From Moraxellaceae bacterium (GTDB lineage: Bacteria > Pseudomonadota > Gammaproteobacteria > Pseudomonadales > Moraxellaceae): a stretch of 64,000 nucleotides of DNA. A program made the position numbers and the translations under genes. The stretch spans positions 1-64,000 of the forward strand of contig JAQZBP010000006.1 of the NCBI GenBank assembly GCA_029237815.1, written 5' to 3'. The notes below the pieces were generated by a model. That model saw only the letters and a list, made by a program, of their open reading frames with translations, did no database searches and was not told where the DNA came from. This document shows positions 27,148 to 37,868 of the stretch, piece by piece. Positions within the stretch are counted from its first letter, which is position 1; each line of letters starts with the position of its first letter.

Positions 27148-28167
27148 TTACTCCAGATTCTGGGAGCACTCGGCCTCAGCAGCAGCAATCGAGCAACGAA
27201 CCTGCTTCATCAGCTTCATTGCCTTCTTGTCATAGATGCCTTCGTTCATCAGCGCAACTCGCGCATCACGAATCATCTGGTTGTACTTTTCCTGATCCGC
27301 AGGAGGAATCTGCATCCAGAACTTCTTGTCGATTTCCTTTTCAGCGGTCATAACCAGCTTCATGGCACGGTCATACTGGCTGAACATGTACTCGCGCGAC
27401 TTCTGGCCGAAACCCTCCGGGAAACGATCCTTGCGCAAGTAGAGCTGCAGGGACACCTGCACCAGCGGGTACTGCACGATGGCACCCTTGGTGCCGAGGC
27501 CCTTGAACAGTTCCAGCGGCTTGAAGGCTGCCGCCGGAGCACCAATGATGTCCACGGAGCCGTTGTTGAACTTGCCGGCAAAGTTGGTGATGTCAGAAGC
27601 CACCGGCTGCATGCCGACCTTCTGGGCCATCTTGGCCTGCGCCTTGTCGTAGTCCAGCACGGCAACCTTCTTGCCAGACAGCTTGCCCACGCTGTTGATG
27701 CTGCGGTCGTTCACGAACAAGTAGGCGGCGCCCATGGGAGCGATGCCACCCACCTCGTAGTTGCCGCTGACCATCAGGCTGGCAGCATTGGGCTTGGCCA
27801 GCGTGGTGAGCACCTTGCGCACATGCTCATAGGCAGGCATGGACCCGAGGGAGTCCAGGCTGCCGGTGAACCCGTTGAACTGGCGACCACGCAGGCCTGT
27901 CATGATGACGGCATCACACTGACCTGCCTTGAAGTCCTCAGAGGCGATCTTCTCGTCAGTGTAAGGACGAAGCTCGAGGTTCGCGCCCCAACGGGCGGCC
28001 GCAAGCTTGTAATCCTTCATCATGTTGAAGACATCGCCCTGGGTCCCGCTGATGTCCCAAACGCACAGGATCTGCTTCCCTGCAGCCGTTGCGTTACCCG
28101 CCAGAGCAAGGCCAGTACCCACCAGCAGCACACGTGTCAGGCGGGAGAAAGACTTCGAAACTCGCAT
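27148..28167 (-). CDS. periplasmic solute-binding protein of the AdeT type
   Basis: A 339-residue protein with signal peptide (cleavage near GNATAAG) and a two-lobe binding-protein look. Segments include ILCVWDISGTQGDVFNMMKD, the AVIMTGLRGRQFNGFTGSLD region, LSGKKVAVLDYDKAQAKM and FNNGSVDIIGAP. It resembles the AdeT1/2 proteins of Acinetobacter, which were first annotated as efflux components but look like TRAP DctP-type receptors. It is preceded by a lipoprotein gene on the same strand (36 bp), forming a two-gene unit. No DctQ/DctM membrane subunits are in the window. The ligand is unknown. Confidence 0.72.
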   Translation of the reverse strand: MRVSKSFSRLTRVLLVGTGLALAGNATAAGKQILCVWDISGTQGDVFNMMKDYKLAAARWGANLELRPYTDEKIASEDFKAGQCDAVIMTGLRGRQFNGFTGSLDSLGSMPAYEHVRKVLTTLAKPNAASLMVSGNYEVGGIAPMGAAYLFVNDRSINSVGKLSGKKVAVLDYDKAQAKMAQKVGMQPVASDITNFAGKFNNGSVDIIGAPAAAFKPLELFKGLGTKGAIVQYPLVQVSLQLYLRKDRFPEGFGQKSREYMFSQYDRAMKLVMTAEKEIDKKFWMQIPPADQEKYNQMIRDARVALMNEGIYDKKAMKLMKQVRCSIAAAEAECSQNLE

Positions 28168-28203
28168 CAATATTACTCCTACTACTTCTTGAGGGGATTT
28201 TGC

Positions 28204-29241
28204 TTAGAGCAAGTCATCGATCTGGACACCATCATCCTGCTGTGCAGGTTGATCATCCCAGAACTTGCCCAAGCTGCCCGGCGGCGTCCTGCTACCGGTC
28301 TTTTCCGTCCAGAAACGGTCGGAAACGTTTTGCACGATCTGATACGCCATACGGTCGAACAGTCGGAAATTCGGGTTGGATGCCGCTTCCTGCGTCGCCG
28401 CAAACATCTTGATGGAGTCGCGCATCAAGGCTTCGTCGCCTTTGGCCTGGGCAGCCATGGCATACATGGCGTGTGCCAGTCGAACACCATTGCGCTCGCC
28501 GAGACGCATGTTCTGCTTCAGGGTTTCCCACGGGTCCCCCTTGCCTTCGCCAGCGCCTGGCAGCAACGTCCAGATAGTTGCACGGGTGGCCATCGGGGCG
28601 CCCCACCACTTATTGTTGTCCAGGCACTGCATGGCGCGCTCGACCTTTGCAGCGATGTCCTTGGGCACGCCGACAACCTGCTGCGCAGCGATGTCGTTCA
28701 CCATCGCCTGCACGCCGGAAAGCATGCCGAGCAGGTAGACCATCTGATCGAAGTCACGCTTGAACTTGGGGCACTTGGTGCCGATCGGGGCCTTCTTCTT
28801 CACTTCGAAGTAGGCCTCGAGACGCTTGTACGCCTCGTACTGCCGACGGGCCGCCAGCTCGGACTCGCGCTTCTGCATCACGCGCGCATCCTGGGCGTCA
28901 TCAATCAGGTTGGCACGGGAAGAGCGCATATAGCGCAGCTCATACTCCAGGGCGCGCTGCTCGGCGCACAGACCAGCCGAAGCGTACAGAAGCACCGCGA
29001 TCTCATTGGGATCGGCCTTCATGCCTTGGGTAGCAACGATCAGCGGGGTCAGGGCCTCACCGGACACACACGCCATCGCGGTGTCATCGGTCTTGAAAAG
29101 GGGGAGGATCAGGTTGTTCTCGGTGAAGCGCAGCGCGATGTTGGCGCCCGACTTCTTGATCTGGGAGCAGCCCGACAAAACGGCCGTGCTCGCGATAAAG
29201 ACACCGATAACACTCCAGCGGAGCAGTTGGTTCACCTTCAT
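28204..29241 (-). CDS. TatT-like helical lipoprotein
   Basis: A 345-residue lipoprotein with lipobox LSGC (Cys25), then an almost entirely helical body. FKTDDTAMACVSGEALTPLI followed by DPNEIAVLLYASAGLCAEQR resembles the start of TatT, the TPR-like TRAP-associated lipoprotein that pairs with a TRAP receptor. Gene order (lipoprotein then solute-binding protein) supports that partnership. The sequence match is weak and from memory, so an unrelated helical lipoprotein is possible. The C-terminus is Asp/Gln-rich and probably disordered. Confidence 0.5.
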   Translation of the reverse strand: MKVNQLLRWSVIGVFIASTAVLSGCSQIKKSGANIALRFTENNLILPLFKTDDTAMACVSGEALTPLIVATQGMKADPNEIAVLLYASAGLCAEQRALEYELRYMRSSRANLIDDAQDARVMQKRESELAARRQYEAYKRLEAYFEVKKKAPIGTKCPKFKRDFDQMVYLLGMLSGVQAMVNDIAAQQVVGVPKDIAAKVERAMQCLDNNKWWGAPMATRATIWTLLPGAGEGKGDPWETLKQNMRLGERNGVRLAHAMYAMAAQAKGDEALMRDSIKMFAATQEAASNPNFRLFDRMAYQIVQNVSDRFWTEKTGSRTPPGSLGKFWDDQPAQQDDGVQIDDLL

Positions 29242-29353
29242 GGTGATCTCCTAAATTTCTTCTTATGAGGGCTTGGACGCGATGTTGTTTTAGGCGCGTC
29301 GAAAGATGCCGTCCAGGTGGCAGAGCCCGGCAAAGATATCACTACCCCCGGAA

Positions 29354-29385
29354 ACAGAAAAGCCGCCAACTGGCGGCTTTTCTGT
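29354..29385. terminator. terminator downstream of pnp
   Basis: A 15-bp perfect inverted repeat ACAGAAAAGCCGCCA / TGGCGGCTTTTCTGT with a 2-nt spacer lies 49 bp past the pnp stop. It separates the conserved block from the lipoprotein gene. Confidence 0.85.
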
Positions 29386-29433
29386 CCTATGTCCCCTACT
29401 TAGGAGCCATTTTGGGGCTCGGTAGCCCCCAGG

Positions 29434-31542
29434 TCAGACTTGCTCTGCGCCGGCTTCCTCACCGGACAGCTCCTTCATGGACAGCTTGATACGGCCACGC
29501 TGATCCACATCCAGAACCTTGACCTTCACTTGCTGACCTTCCTTCAGGTAGTCGGTGACTTTCTCCACTCGCTCGTTGGCGATCTGGGAGATATGCACGA
29601 GCCCATCGGTACCCGGGAGGATGGTCACGAAGGCCCCGAAATCCACGATACGGGCGACCGTACCCTCGTAGATGGTGCCGACTTCCACCTCGGCCGTAAT
29701 GGCCTGGACCTTGGCCAGGGCCGCCTGGGTGGCACCCTTGGTTTCGCCGTAGATACGGACGACGCCGTTGTCCTCGATGTCGATGGTGGCCTTGGTCTCT
29801 TCGCAGATGGAACGGATCATGGAGCCGCCCTTGCCGATCACGTCGCGGATCTTCTCCGGGTTGATGGTGATCATGGCGTAGGTAGGGGCGTTGGCATTGA
29901 CCTCCGGACGGGAGGCGGCCAGCACCTGGTTCATGCCCTGCAGGATGTGCAGGCGGCCGTCGCGGGCCTGGGCCAGCGCGGTTTCCATGATCTCCTCGTT
30001 GATACCCTCGATCTTGATGTCCATCTGCAAGGCAGTGATGCCGTGCGCGGTACCGGCCACCTTGAAGTCCATGTCGCCGAGGTGGTCCTCGTCGCCGAGG
30101 ATGTCGGTCAGTACGGCGAAACGCTCGCCTTCCTTGACCAGGCCCATGGCGATGCCGGCCACCGGGGCCTTCACGGGCACGCCGGCGTCCATCAGCGCCA
30201 GCGAGGCGCCGCAGATGGAGGCCATGGACGAGGAGCCGTTGGACTCGGTGATGTCGGACACGACGCGGATGGCGTAGGGGAACTTGTCCGGGGACGGCAG
30301 CATGGGCTGCACGCCGCGGCGGGCCAGGCGGCCGTGGCCGATTTCGCGGCGCTTGGGGCCGGATTCGCGGCCGGTTTCGCCGACGGAGTAGGCCGGAAAG
30401 TTGTAGTGCAGCATGAAGTTGTCCGTGCGGGTACCTTCAAGCGCATCGATCATCATGGCATCGCGGGTGCCGCCGAGAGTGGCAGTGACGAGGGCTTGGG
30501 TCTCGCCACGGGTGAACAGAGCGGAGCCATGGGCCTTGCCCAAGACGCCGACCTGGATATCCAGGGCGCGCACCGTGCGGGTGTCGCGGCCGTCGATGCG
30601 GGGTTTGCCGGAAAGGATGTTGTCACGCACGGTGCGGTACTTCAGGTCCTCGAACAGCTCTTCCACGTCGTCGGCGGAGAACTCGCTGCCTTCCGCGCCG
30701 AACTGGGCCAGAGCCTGCTTCTTGATCTCGTCGAGCTTGCTGTAGCGGACCTGCTTTTCGCGGATGGTGTAGGCCTCGGAGATCGGCGCCTCGAAAGCAG
30801 CCTTGAGGGCGGCCTTGAGGGTTTCGTTTTTGGCCGGCGCGGCCCAGTCCCAGCGCGCATTGCCGACTTCGGCGGCGAATTCCTTGATGGCGCGGATGGC
30901 GACCTGCATTTCATCGTGGCCGAAGAGCACGGCGCCCAGCATTTCGTCTTCGCTGAGTTCCTTGGCTTCGGACTCCACCATCAGCACGGCCTTCTCGGTG
31001 CCGGCAACCACAAGGTCCAGCTCAGAGGTGGCGAGCTCTTCGTAAGTCGGGTTCACCTTGTATTCGCCATTGATATAGACGACACGGGCGGCGCCGATCG
31101 GGCCGTTGAAGGGAATGCCGGAGATCGCGAGCGCAGCGGAAGTGCCAAGCATGGCGACGATGTCCGGATCGGTCTGCTTGTCGGTGGACACCACCTGGGC
31201 AGTGACCTGGACTTCATTCAGGAAGCCTTCCGGGAACAGCGGGCGGATCGGACGGTCGATCAGGCGGGACGTCAGCGTTTCCTTTTCAGTCGGACGGCCT
31301 TCGCGCTTGAAGTAGCCGCCCGGGATGCGGCCGGCGGCGTAGGTCTTTTCCTGGTAGTTCACGGTCAGCGGGAAGAAGTCCTGACCGGGCTTGGCGCTCT
31401 TGGCGCCGACGACGGCGACCAGCACGGACACGCCGCCCATGGTGATGTAGACCGCGCCGGAGGCCTGGCGTGCGATGCGACCGGTTTCCAGCACGACCTG
31501 CTGGTTACCGTACTGGAATTCCTTGCGAACAATCTTGAACAT
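29434..31542 (-). CDS. pnp: polyribonucleotide nucleotidyltransferase
   Basis: PNPase, a phosphorolytic 3'-5' exoribonuclease of the degradosome. Two RNase PH domains flank a helical linker. KH ([13 protein letters not shown]) and S1 ([19 protein letters not shown]) domains lie at the C-terminus. The ATG at 31542, giving [12 protein letters not shown], is preceded by AGAGGAA and matches the family start. The result is 702 residues. It follows rpsO. A 10-bp hairpin in the leader resembles the RNase III autoregulation site known upstream of E. coli pnp. Confidence 0.98.
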   Translation of the reverse strand: MFKIVRKEFQYGNQQVVLETGRIARQASGAVYITMGGVSVLVAVVGAKSAKPGQDFFPLTVNYQEKTYAAGRIPGGYFKREGRPTEKETLTSRLIDRPIRPLFPEGFLNEVQVTAQVVSTDKQTDPDIVAMLGTSAALAISGIPFNGPIGAARVVYINGEYKVNPTYEELATSELDLVVAGTEKAVLMVESEAKELSEDEMLGAVLFGHDEMQVAIRAIKEFAAEVGNARWDWAAPAKNETLKAALKAAFEAPISEAYTIREKQVRYSKLDEIKKQALAQFGAEGSEFSADDVEELFEDLKYRTVRDNILSGKPRIDGRDTRTVRALDIQVGVLGKAHGSALFTRGETQALVTATLGGTRDAMMIDALEGTRTDNFMLHYNFPAYSVGETGRESGPKRREIGHGRLARRGVQPMLPSPDKFPYAIRVVSDITESNGSSSMASICGASLALMDAGVPVKAPVAGIAMGLVKEGERFAVLTDILGDEDHLGDMDFKVAGTAHGITALQMDIKIEGINEEIMETALAQARDGRLHILQGMNQVLAASRPEVNANAPTYAMITINPEKIRDVIGKGGSMIRSICEETKATIDIEDNGVVRIYGETKGATQAALAKVQAITAEVEVGTIYEGTVARIVDFGAFVTILPGTDGLVHISQIANERVEKVTDYLKEGQQVKVKVLDVDQRGRIKLSMKELSGEEAGAEQV

Positions 31543-31608
31543 TCTCGGGTTCCTCTGATTACTGATGGACGCCAGCCTATCCGGCATCCGTCTTGCCATC
31601 GGAGGCCC

Positions 31609-31646
31609 CTAACAAATCGGGATCGATACCCATCCGGATTTGTTAG
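31609..31646 (-). promoter_or_regulatory. pnp leader hairpin, candidate RNase III site
   Basis: CTAACAAATC and GATTTGTTAG pair over 10 bp around an 18-nt apical region that can fold further. It lies between the rpsO terminator and pnp, about 65 nt upstream of the pnp start. In E. coli, RNase III cuts a similar leader stem and PNPase then represses its own message. The role here is inferred from position. Confidence 0.6.
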
Positions 31647-31670
31647 AAGCCTCTCCCACGGCAATTTATA

Positions 31671-31699
31671 AAAAACACGGGGAGCGCGAACGCTCCCCG
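31671..31699 (-). terminator. rpsO terminator
   Basis: On the minus strand CGGGGAGCG-TTCG-CGCTCCCCG (31678-31699) is followed by GTGTTTTTT, 10 bp after the rpsO stop. A UUCG tetraloop caps the stem. Partial read-through would feed pnp. Confidence 0.88.
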
Positions 31700-31708
31700 G
31701 CTTTCCGC

Positions 31709-31978
31709 TTAGCGACGCAGACCCAGAGTCTGAATCAGGGCGCTGTAGCGAGCGCTGTCCTTACGGTTCAGGTAATCCAGCAGCTTGCGGCGCTGGTTCA
31801 CCATCCGGATCAGGCCACGACGGGAATGATGGTCGTGCTTGTGTTCCTTGAAGTGGGACTGCAGATCATCGATCTGCGCCGACAGCAGGGCCACCTGCAC
31901 TTCCGGGGACCCGGTGTCACCCTGCTTCTGGGCGAACTTGGCCACGACCTCAGCTTTCTGTTGCGCGGTTAAGGACAT
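31709..31978 (-). CDS. rpsO: 30S ribosomal protein S15
   Basis: Primary 16S rRNA-binding protein of the small-subunit platform. The ATG at 31978 gives 89 residues beginning [12 protein letters not shown], with the conserved [13 protein letters not shown] and [25 protein letters not shown] segments. The frame extends 24 bases further but the family start is clear. It sits between truB and pnp in the conserved nusA-infB-pnp block. Confidence 0.98.
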   Translation of the reverse strand: MSLTAQQKAEVVAKFAQKQGDTGSPEVQVALLSAQIDDLQSHFKEHKHDHHSRRGLIRMVNQRRKLLDYLNRKDSARYSALIQTLGLRR

Positions 31979-32096
31979 TACTTTCTCCACAATGAGAGGC
32001 AATCAGGAAACGAACAGCCGCGCCTCTCTGCAGCTGCCGTCGTGGAAGGACCGTCAGGTCTTTCCGGAGTATTGGCCGGCTTGTGACCGGCCAAAA

Positions 32097-33020
32097 TCAA
32101 TTCTCGAATCGTATCAATCGCTTTGGCGCGACCCGGGCCTCATCGTCCATCTCGCCGATGCCGAGGAAGCGGCCGCCCTCTTCAAACAGAAGGACCCCAC
32201 CTTCCTGGGGAGCCCCCGCCACACGCACCGCCTGGCCGTGCAACAGATAGTAGGCAGCCGCCTCACTCAGGTCGAGGCGCGGCCAGCTGACCAGGCCCGC
32301 CCAAGGGGGCAGCAGCAGCGCATCCAGGGCCGCATGCCCGCCGTCCGCCAGCGCGGCCTCGATCTGTTCCAGCGTCAGCATCGCTGGCTGGTCGAAGGGC
32401 CCCAGCGACAGGCGGCGCAGCATCACCACATGGGCGCCGCAGCCCAGGGCTTCGCCGATATCCTCGGCCAGGGACCTGATATAGGTTCCCTTGCTGACAT
32501 GCGCCTCGAGTTCCCACTCCGGGCCGTCGACCCCCAGGAGCTCGAGCCTGTGGATGGTGACCCGCCGGGCGGGCCGCTCCACCTCTATTCCCTTGCGCGC
32601 CAGCTCGTAGAGCGGGCGGCCGTCCTTCTTGAGGGCGGAGAACATCGACGGCACCTGGTCGATCTCGCCGCGGAAACGGGCCAGCACCTGCTCGATCTCA
32701 TCCAGCGTCAGCGCCGGCACCGGTGCCGTGGCGATCACGTCGCCCTCGGAGTCGCCGGTGGCAGTCTTCACGCCGAGGCGGATGCGGGTGCGGTAGACCT
32801 TGTCCGCCTCCAGCAGGTACTGCGTGAACTTGGAGGCCTCGCCGAGGCAGATCGGCAGCAGGCCGGTCGCCAGCGGGTCCAGGCTGCCGGTGTGGCCGGC
32901 CTTGTCCGCCTGGTACATATGCCGCACGCGCTGCAGGGCCTGGTTGGAGGTCAGGCCCTGCGGCTTGTCGAGCAGCACGATGCCATGCACCGGACGACGC
33001 GGACGACGCGGCTTGCTCAT
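32097..33020 (-). CDS. truB: tRNA pseudouridine(55) synthase
   Basis: Modifies U55 in the T-loop of tRNAs and acts as a tRNA chaperone. The N-terminal GIVLLDKPQGLTSNQALQ and the catalytic aspartate motif AGHTGSLDPLATGLLP are canonical. A C-terminal PUA-like region includes GGRFLGIGEMDDEA. It has 307 residues. The start overlaps the rbfA stop by one base. Two hairpins without T tracts lie in the 118 bp before rpsO. Confidence 0.98.
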   Translation of the reverse strand: MSKPRRPRRPVHGIVLLDKPQGLTSNQALQRVRHMYQADKAGHTGSLDPLATGLLPICLGEASKFTQYLLEADKVYRTRIRLGVKTATGDSEGDVIATAPVPALTLDEIEQVLARFRGEIDQVPSMFSALKKDGRPLYELARKGIEVERPARRVTIHRLELLGVDGPEWELEAHVSKGTYIRSLAEDIGEALGCGAHVVMLRRLSLGPFDQPAMLTLEQIEAALADGGHAALDALLLPPWAGLVSWPRLDLSEAAAYYLLHGQAVRVAGAPQEGGVLLFEEGGRFLGIGEMDDEARVAPKRLIRFEN

Positions 33021-33418
33021 CAGTCGTCGCGGGCCGCTTCGTCGTCGCCACGCGCCTCGGCACGCTGCTGGTCCTCGCGGACGGCCTCGTTGATGAGGAC
33101 CGCCATGCGGTTGCCGCGCGCCACCACTTCATCATAGTGAAAGCGCAGTCGCGGCGTGACGCGGGTGCGGATGGCGCGCCCGACCTCGCCGCGCAGGAAA
33201 CCCGCGGCGGCGTTCAGCACGGCGATGCTCTCGTCCGGCTTGTCGTCGAGGCTGCTGCCCATCACCGTCACATAAATGTCGGCATAGCCCATGTCGGGGC
33301 TGACCTTCACGTTCGAGACGGTGACCATCCCGAGACGCGGATCCTTCAGCTCCTGCCGGATCAGGCCGGCAAGCTCCCGCTGGATCTGGTCGGCTATCCG
33401 CTGCGTACGCTGACTCAC
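33020..33418 (-). CDS. rbfA: ribosome-binding factor A
   Basis: Binds the 30S subunit during late 16S maturation and cold adaptation. It has 132 residues with the N-terminal helix RIADQIQRELAGLIRQEL, the KDPRLGMVTVSNVKVSPDM strand and the KH-type core ending RFHYDE. The charged C-terminal tail is longer than the core requires. It is placed between infB (50 bp, containing a GC-rich hairpin at 33432-33450) and truB (1-nt overlap). Confidence 0.97.
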   Translation of the reverse strand: MSQRTQRIADQIQRELAGLIRQELKDPRLGMVTVSNVKVSPDMGYADIYVTVMGSSLDDKPDESIAVLNAAAGFLRGEVGRAIRTRVTPRLRFHYDEVVARGNRMAVLINEAVREDQQRAEARGDDEAARDD

Positions 33419-33468
33419 TTATACCTCACTGGCCGGGGACGGACCCCGGCACGGCGCCAGGCGCAACC

Positions 33469-36189
33469 TTACAGGCTGCGCTTGATCACCGTGACTTCGT
33501 AAACTTCGATCTTGTCGCCGGTGCGGATGTCGTTGTAGCCCTTAACCGCCAAGCCACACTCCACGCCGTTGCGCACTTCCTGGACGTCGTCCTTGAAGCG
33601 GCGCAGCGATTCCAGCTCGCCCGAGAAGACCACCACGTCGTCGCGCAGCACGCGGATGGGCTTGCTGCGGTACAGCGTGCCTTCCATGACCATGCAACCG
33701 GCGGCGGCGCCGAACTTGGAGGAGCGGAACACTTCGCGCACCAGGGCCACGCCCAGGATGTTCTCGCGGTGCTCCGGCGCCAGCAGGCCGGACAGGGCCG
33801 CCTTCACGTCGTCGATCAGCTCGTAAATGATGCTGTAGTAGCGCAGGTCGATGCCGTCGGCCTGGCACTTGCTCTTGGCCGCGTTGTCGGCACGCACGTT
33901 GAAGCCGAGGATGACCGCGCCCGTGCTTTCCGCCAGGGCCACGTCGGACTCGGTGATGGCGCCGACGCCGGAGCCCACCACGCGCACATTGACTTCCTCG
34001 TTGCCGAGGTCGGTCAGCGCCTGTATCAGGGCTTCGAGCGAGCCGCGCACGTCGGTCTTCAGCACGATGTTGACGGACTTGCTTTCCTGCTTGCCCATGG
34101 TGGCGAACAGGTTTTCGAGCTTCATGCCCTGCTGGCGGGCCATGCGCGCCTGGCGCAGCTTGTTCTCGCGGAACTCCGCGACTTCGCGCGCCTTGCGCTC
34201 GTCGTCCACCACCAGGAACTCGTCACCGGCTTCCGGAGCTTCCGGCAGGCCGAGGATTTCCACGGGAATGGAGGGGCCGGCGGTCTTGGTCGGCTTGCCG
34301 TTCTCGTCGCTCATGGCGCGAACACGGCCGTAATGGGTACCGGCCAGCACCAGGTCGCCGGTGTTCAGCGTGCCCTTCTGCACCAGCAGGGTGGCGACGG
34401 CGCCGCGGCCCTTGTCGATACGCGCCTCGATCACGACGCCATGGGCGGCACCGTTGACCACGGCGCTGAGCTCGAGCAGCTCGGCCTGGACCAGGATGGC
34501 TTCGAGCAGGTCGTCAACACCGTCGCCGGTGTGGGCCGACACCTTCACCACCTGGGTGTCGCCGCCCCACTCTTCCGGGACGATCTGCTTCACGGACAGC
34601 TCGTTGAGCACGCGATCGGGGTCGGCCGAGGGCTTGTCCATCTTGTTGATGGCCACGATCAGCGGCACGCCGGCGGCGCGGGCATGGTCGATGGCTTCGG
34701 CCGTCTGCGGCATGACGCCGTCGTCGGCGGCCACCACGATGACCACGATGTCGGTGGCCTTGGCGCCGCGGGCACGCATGGACGTGAACGCCGCATGGCC
34801 CGGGGTATCGAGGAAGGTGATCATGCCGCGCGGGGTTTCCACGTGGTAGGCACCGATATGCTGGGTGATGCCGCCGGCTTCGCCCGCGGCGACCTTGGCG
34901 CGGCGGATGTAGTCGAGCAGTGAGGTCTTGCCATGGTCGACGTGGCCCATGATGGTGACCACGGGCGCGCGGGTGACGGCATCGCCGTCGCGGTGGCGCA
35001 TGGAGTCCTTGAGGGAGTCCTCGACCGCGGTTTCGCTCACGAACTTGGGCGCATGGCCCATTTCCTCGACGACGAGGCCGGCGGTGGCCTGGTCGATGAC
35101 CTGGTTGGCCGTCACCACTTCGCCCATCTTCATGAGGACCTTGATGACTTCACGGGCCTTGACGGCCATCTTCTGCGCCAGGTCGGAGACGGTAATGTTT
35201 TCACCGATGGTGACTTCGTACACCTGTTTCTCCACCGGTTTCTCGAAACCGTGCTGTTTGGACAGGGCGCTGCTGAAGGCGCGGAGCGTCGGCCGGAAAG
35301 ATTGTTCTTCCTCGCGCTTCTTGCCGCCCTTGCCGCGGGCGCCGCTCTTGCTGCTGGTGCTGCCGCGGCGGATCTCGCGGTCTTCACGGGCAAAGGACTC
35401 TTCGTAGGCAGAGCCCACGAGGCCGCGGGCCAGGGGCACTTCGACGGCGGGTTTCTCTTCGGCGCCGCCGCCACGCTGCTCGATCTCGGCGGCGATCTTG
35501 CGCGCCTGCTCGAGGGTCTTTTCGCGGGCCTTTTCCTCGGCCTCCTTGCGCAGCTTTTCTTCCTGCTTGCGACGGGCTTCCTCGGCCGCCTTCTGACGGG
35601 CGGCTTCCGCTTCACGCCGCGCACGCTCTTCGGGCGTCTCTTCCTTCAGCTTGACGGCTGCGCCAACCTTGGGAACGGACAGCTTCTTGTCCTTGCTTCC
35701 CTTGTTCGCCACATCCAGCGCGCGACGCGCCTCTTCAGCCGCCTTGCGCGCCTCTTCTTCTGCAACCGCAATACGGGCTTCTTCTTCAGCGCGACGCCTG
35801 GCCTCCTCGGCCGCGATGCGCTCTTCCTCTACCTTGCGGGCAGCCTCTTCAGCCTCACGCTCTGCCTGCTCCTGGTCATCCAGGGCCGAACGCTTGACGT
35901 AAGAGCGTGTCTTGCGCACCTCAACGTTTACGGTCTTGGACTTGCCGCCTGCAGCGGGCGCCACCTTCAGCGTGCTGGTTTCCTTGCGCTTGAGGGTGAT
36001 CTTCTTGGGCTCGGCGTCGGCCTCGCCATGAGCGCGCTTGAGAAAGGCCAGCAGCTGCTGCTTCTCGGCATCCGATACCACTTCATCTGCCTGCTGATGA
36101 CCAAGGCCAGCCTCCTGCATCTGCGCCAGCAGGGTCTCTATCGGGCGGCCCACCGTCTCAGCCAATTGTTTCACTGTCACTTCAGCCAT
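33469..36189 (-). CDS. infB: translation initiation factor IF-2
   Basis: GTPase that places fMet-tRNA on the 30S subunit. In 906 residues it has an N-terminal IF2_N helix domain, then a second IF2-associated region. A long Glu/Arg/Ala-rich coiled segment (about 110-260) follows. The GTPase domain has G1 GHVDHGKT, G3 DTPGHAAF and G4 NKMD, and domains II-IV end in the fMet-binding C2. The charged segment produces long spurious frames on the opposite strand. It lies 166 bp after nusA and is a core gene of the rimP-nusA-infB operon. Confidence 0.98.
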   Translation of the reverse strand: MAEVTVKQLAETVGRPIETLLAQMQEAGLGHQQADEVVSDAEKQQLLAFLKRAHGEADAEPKKITLKRKETSTLKVAPAAGGKSKTVNVEVRKTRSYVKRSALDDQEQAEREAEEAARKVEEERIAAEEARRRAEEEARIAVAEEEARKAAEEARRALDVANKGSKDKKLSVPKVGAAVKLKEETPEERARREAEAARQKAAEEARRKQEEKLRKEAEEKAREKTLEQARKIAAEIEQRGGGAEEKPAVEVPLARGLVGSAYEESFAREDREIRRGSTSSKSGARGKGGKKREEEQSFRPTLRAFSSALSKQHGFEKPVEKQVYEVTIGENITVSDLAQKMAVKAREVIKVLMKMGEVVTANQVIDQATAGLVVEEMGHAPKFVSETAVEDSLKDSMRHRDGDAVTRAPVVTIMGHVDHGKTSLLDYIRRAKVAAGEAGGITQHIGAYHVETPRGMITFLDTPGHAAFTSMRARGAKATDIVVIVVAADDGVMPQTAEAIDHARAAGVPLIVAINKMDKPSADPDRVLNELSVKQIVPEEWGGDTQVVKVSAHTGDGVDDLLEAILVQAELLELSAVVNGAAHGVVIEARIDKGRGAVATLLVQKGTLNTGDLVLAGTHYGRVRAMSDENGKPTKTAGPSIPVEILGLPEAPEAGDEFLVVDDERKAREVAEFRENKLRQARMARQQGMKLENLFATMGKQESKSVNIVLKTDVRGSLEALIQALTDLGNEEVNVRVVGSGVGAITESDVALAESTGAVILGFNVRADNAAKSKCQADGIDLRYYSIIYELIDDVKAALSGLLAPEHRENILGVALVREVFRSSKFGAAAGCMVMEGTLYRSKPIRVLRDDVVVFSGELESLRRFKDDVQEVRNGVECGLAVKGYNDIRTGDKIEVYEVTVIKRSL

Positions 36190-36355
36190 GTAGCGTGTCT
36201 CTCCGCTTCGCTAGGCATTTCGCTTGCAGCCCGATTCGTTCGGGCCAGACCGGCACACCTGGCAGATAAAGCCTGGCATCCCGATACCTTTACATCTCAT
36301 GATCACGCGCAGGGCATGACCCAACAAACATGAATACGTCGCAGTCGATCACCAA

Positions 36356-37834
36356 TCACACAAACCAGGGTTCGCGAGCCTTCATGATGAGCGTCGCTGC
36401 ACGCTCGTCACCAACACCGGGAATGTCCGAAATATCATCGATCGCCTGTTCAGCCAGGTCCTCCATGGTGATGATGCCTCGCGACGCCAGCTGATTGGCC
36501 AGGTCACGATCCATTCCTTCCATACCCAGCAGATCCTCTGCAGGGATGCCGCCCCCACGCTTCTCTTCGGAGACGAGCGCCTTGGTCAGCAAGGCATCCT
36601 TGGCACGCTGCCGAAGTGCATTGACGATATCTTCGTCAAAGTCCTCGATCGCCAGCATCTCTTCCAGCGGCACGTAGGCCACTTCCTCGAGCGACGTGAA
36701 GCCTTCGTTCACCAGGATCGCCGCCACATCCTCATCCACATCAAGATCGCGCATGAAGGCGTCAATGTACTGGTGGGATTCGGTTTCCTGCTTTGCCTGA
36801 GCGTCGGCGACCGTCATGACATTGAGGCGCCAGCCGGTCAGTTCCGATGCAAGACGGATATTCTGGCCGCCACGGCCGATTGCCATGGCCAACTGATCTT
36901 CCTCAACAGCCACGTCCATCGAGTGGGAATCCTCATCGATGACGATGGAGGCCACTTCCGCCGGCTGCAAGGCATTGATGACGTACTGGGCAGGGTTGTC
37001 GTCCCACAGCACGATATCGACACGCTCCCCGGCCAGCTCACCGCTGACCGCCTGGACGCGGGCACCGCGCATGCCGATACAGGCGCCCTGCGGATCAATA
37101 CGTTGGTCGTTGGTCTTGACGGAGATCTTTGCGCGCACGCCGGGATCACGCGCAGCGCCCTTGATCTCGATGATTTCCTCACCGATTTCCGGCACTTCAA
37201 TCCGGAACAACTCAATGATCATTTCCGGACGGGTCCGGGATACCAGCAGTTGGGAGCCACGCCCCTCGGCATTCACGGAGAACAAAACCGCACGCACGCG
37301 CTCACCGATACGGAAAGTCTCGCGCGGCAGCATCTCCTCGCGAGCCAGATAGGCTTCGGCATTGCTGCCGAGGTCCAGCACCAGCCCGTCACGCGTGGTC
37401 TTCTTTACCACGCCGGAGAGAATCTCGCCGATGCGATGCCGATAGGCATCCACCACCAAGGCACGCTCGGCCTCGCGCACCTTCTGCACAATAACCTGCT
37501 TGGCCGTCTGGGCAGCAATGCGGCCGAACTCGATCGACGAAACCTGTTCCTCGACAACATCACCGAGCTTGAGCCCCTTTTCCTCGACATCGCTTATGGC
37601 GAGCTGCATGGCGGGAATTTCATGATCCTCGTCGGCAACCACAGTCCAGCGTCGGAACGTGTCGTACTCGCCGGTCTTGCGATTGATAGCGACGCGCAGG
37701 TCGATCTCATCCGTGTTGTATTTTTTCTTCGTCGCAGCAACCAGCGCCTGCTCCAGCGCCTGGAAGATTACTTCCCGGGAAACACCCTTCTCGTTGCTGA
37801 CCGAATCGACCACCATCAGAATTTCTTTGGTCAT
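36356..37834 (-). CDS. nusA: transcription termination/antitermination factor NusA
   Basis: RNA polymerase-associated factor that controls pausing, termination and rRNA antitermination. It has 492 residues. In order these are an N-terminal polymerase-binding domain, S1 ([21 protein letters not shown]), KH1 and KH2 ([36 protein letters not shown]), and two C-terminal acidic repeats typical of gammaproteobacteria. It lies 34 bp after rimP. The tandem terminators upstream of rimP are a likely site of its own feedback. Confidence 0.98.
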   Translation of the reverse strand: MTKEILMVVDSVSNEKGVSREVIFQALEQALVAATKKKYNTDEIDLRVAINRKTGEYDTFRRWTVVADEDHEIPAMQLAISDVEEKGLKLGDVVEEQVSSIEFGRIAAQTAKQVIVQKVREAERALVVDAYRHRIGEILSGVVKKTTRDGLVLDLGSNAEAYLAREEMLPRETFRIGERVRAVLFSVNAEGRGSQLLVSRTRPEMIIELFRIEVPEIGEEIIEIKGAARDPGVRAKISVKTNDQRIDPQGACIGMRGARVQAVSGELAGERVDIVLWDDNPAQYVINALQPAEVASIVIDEDSHSMDVAVEEDQLAMAIGRGGQNIRLASELTGWRLNVMTVADAQAKQETESHQYIDAFMRDLDVDEDVAAILVNEGFTSLEEVAYVPLEEMLAIEDFDEDIVNALRQRAKDALLTKALVSEEKRGGGIPAEDLLGMEGMDRDLANQLASRGIITMEDLAEQAIDDISDIPGVGDERAATLIMKAREPWFV

Positions 37835-37868
37835 GGTTCGTTCCTTTCCGGACCTCGCCTGTCAAACG

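Noticed and set aside
29440..31671. A 743-codon open frame antisense to pnp, and similar long frames opposite infB, ftsH, dnaK and mrcB
   Set aside because: All are shadows of well-identified genes, without domain signatures or ribosome-binding sites.
32044..32094. Two hairpins between truB and rpsO as terminators
   Set aside because: Stems exist (GGAAGGACC/GGTCTTTCC and TTGGCCGG/CCGGCCAA), but no T tract follows on the minus strand, so I do not call terminators.
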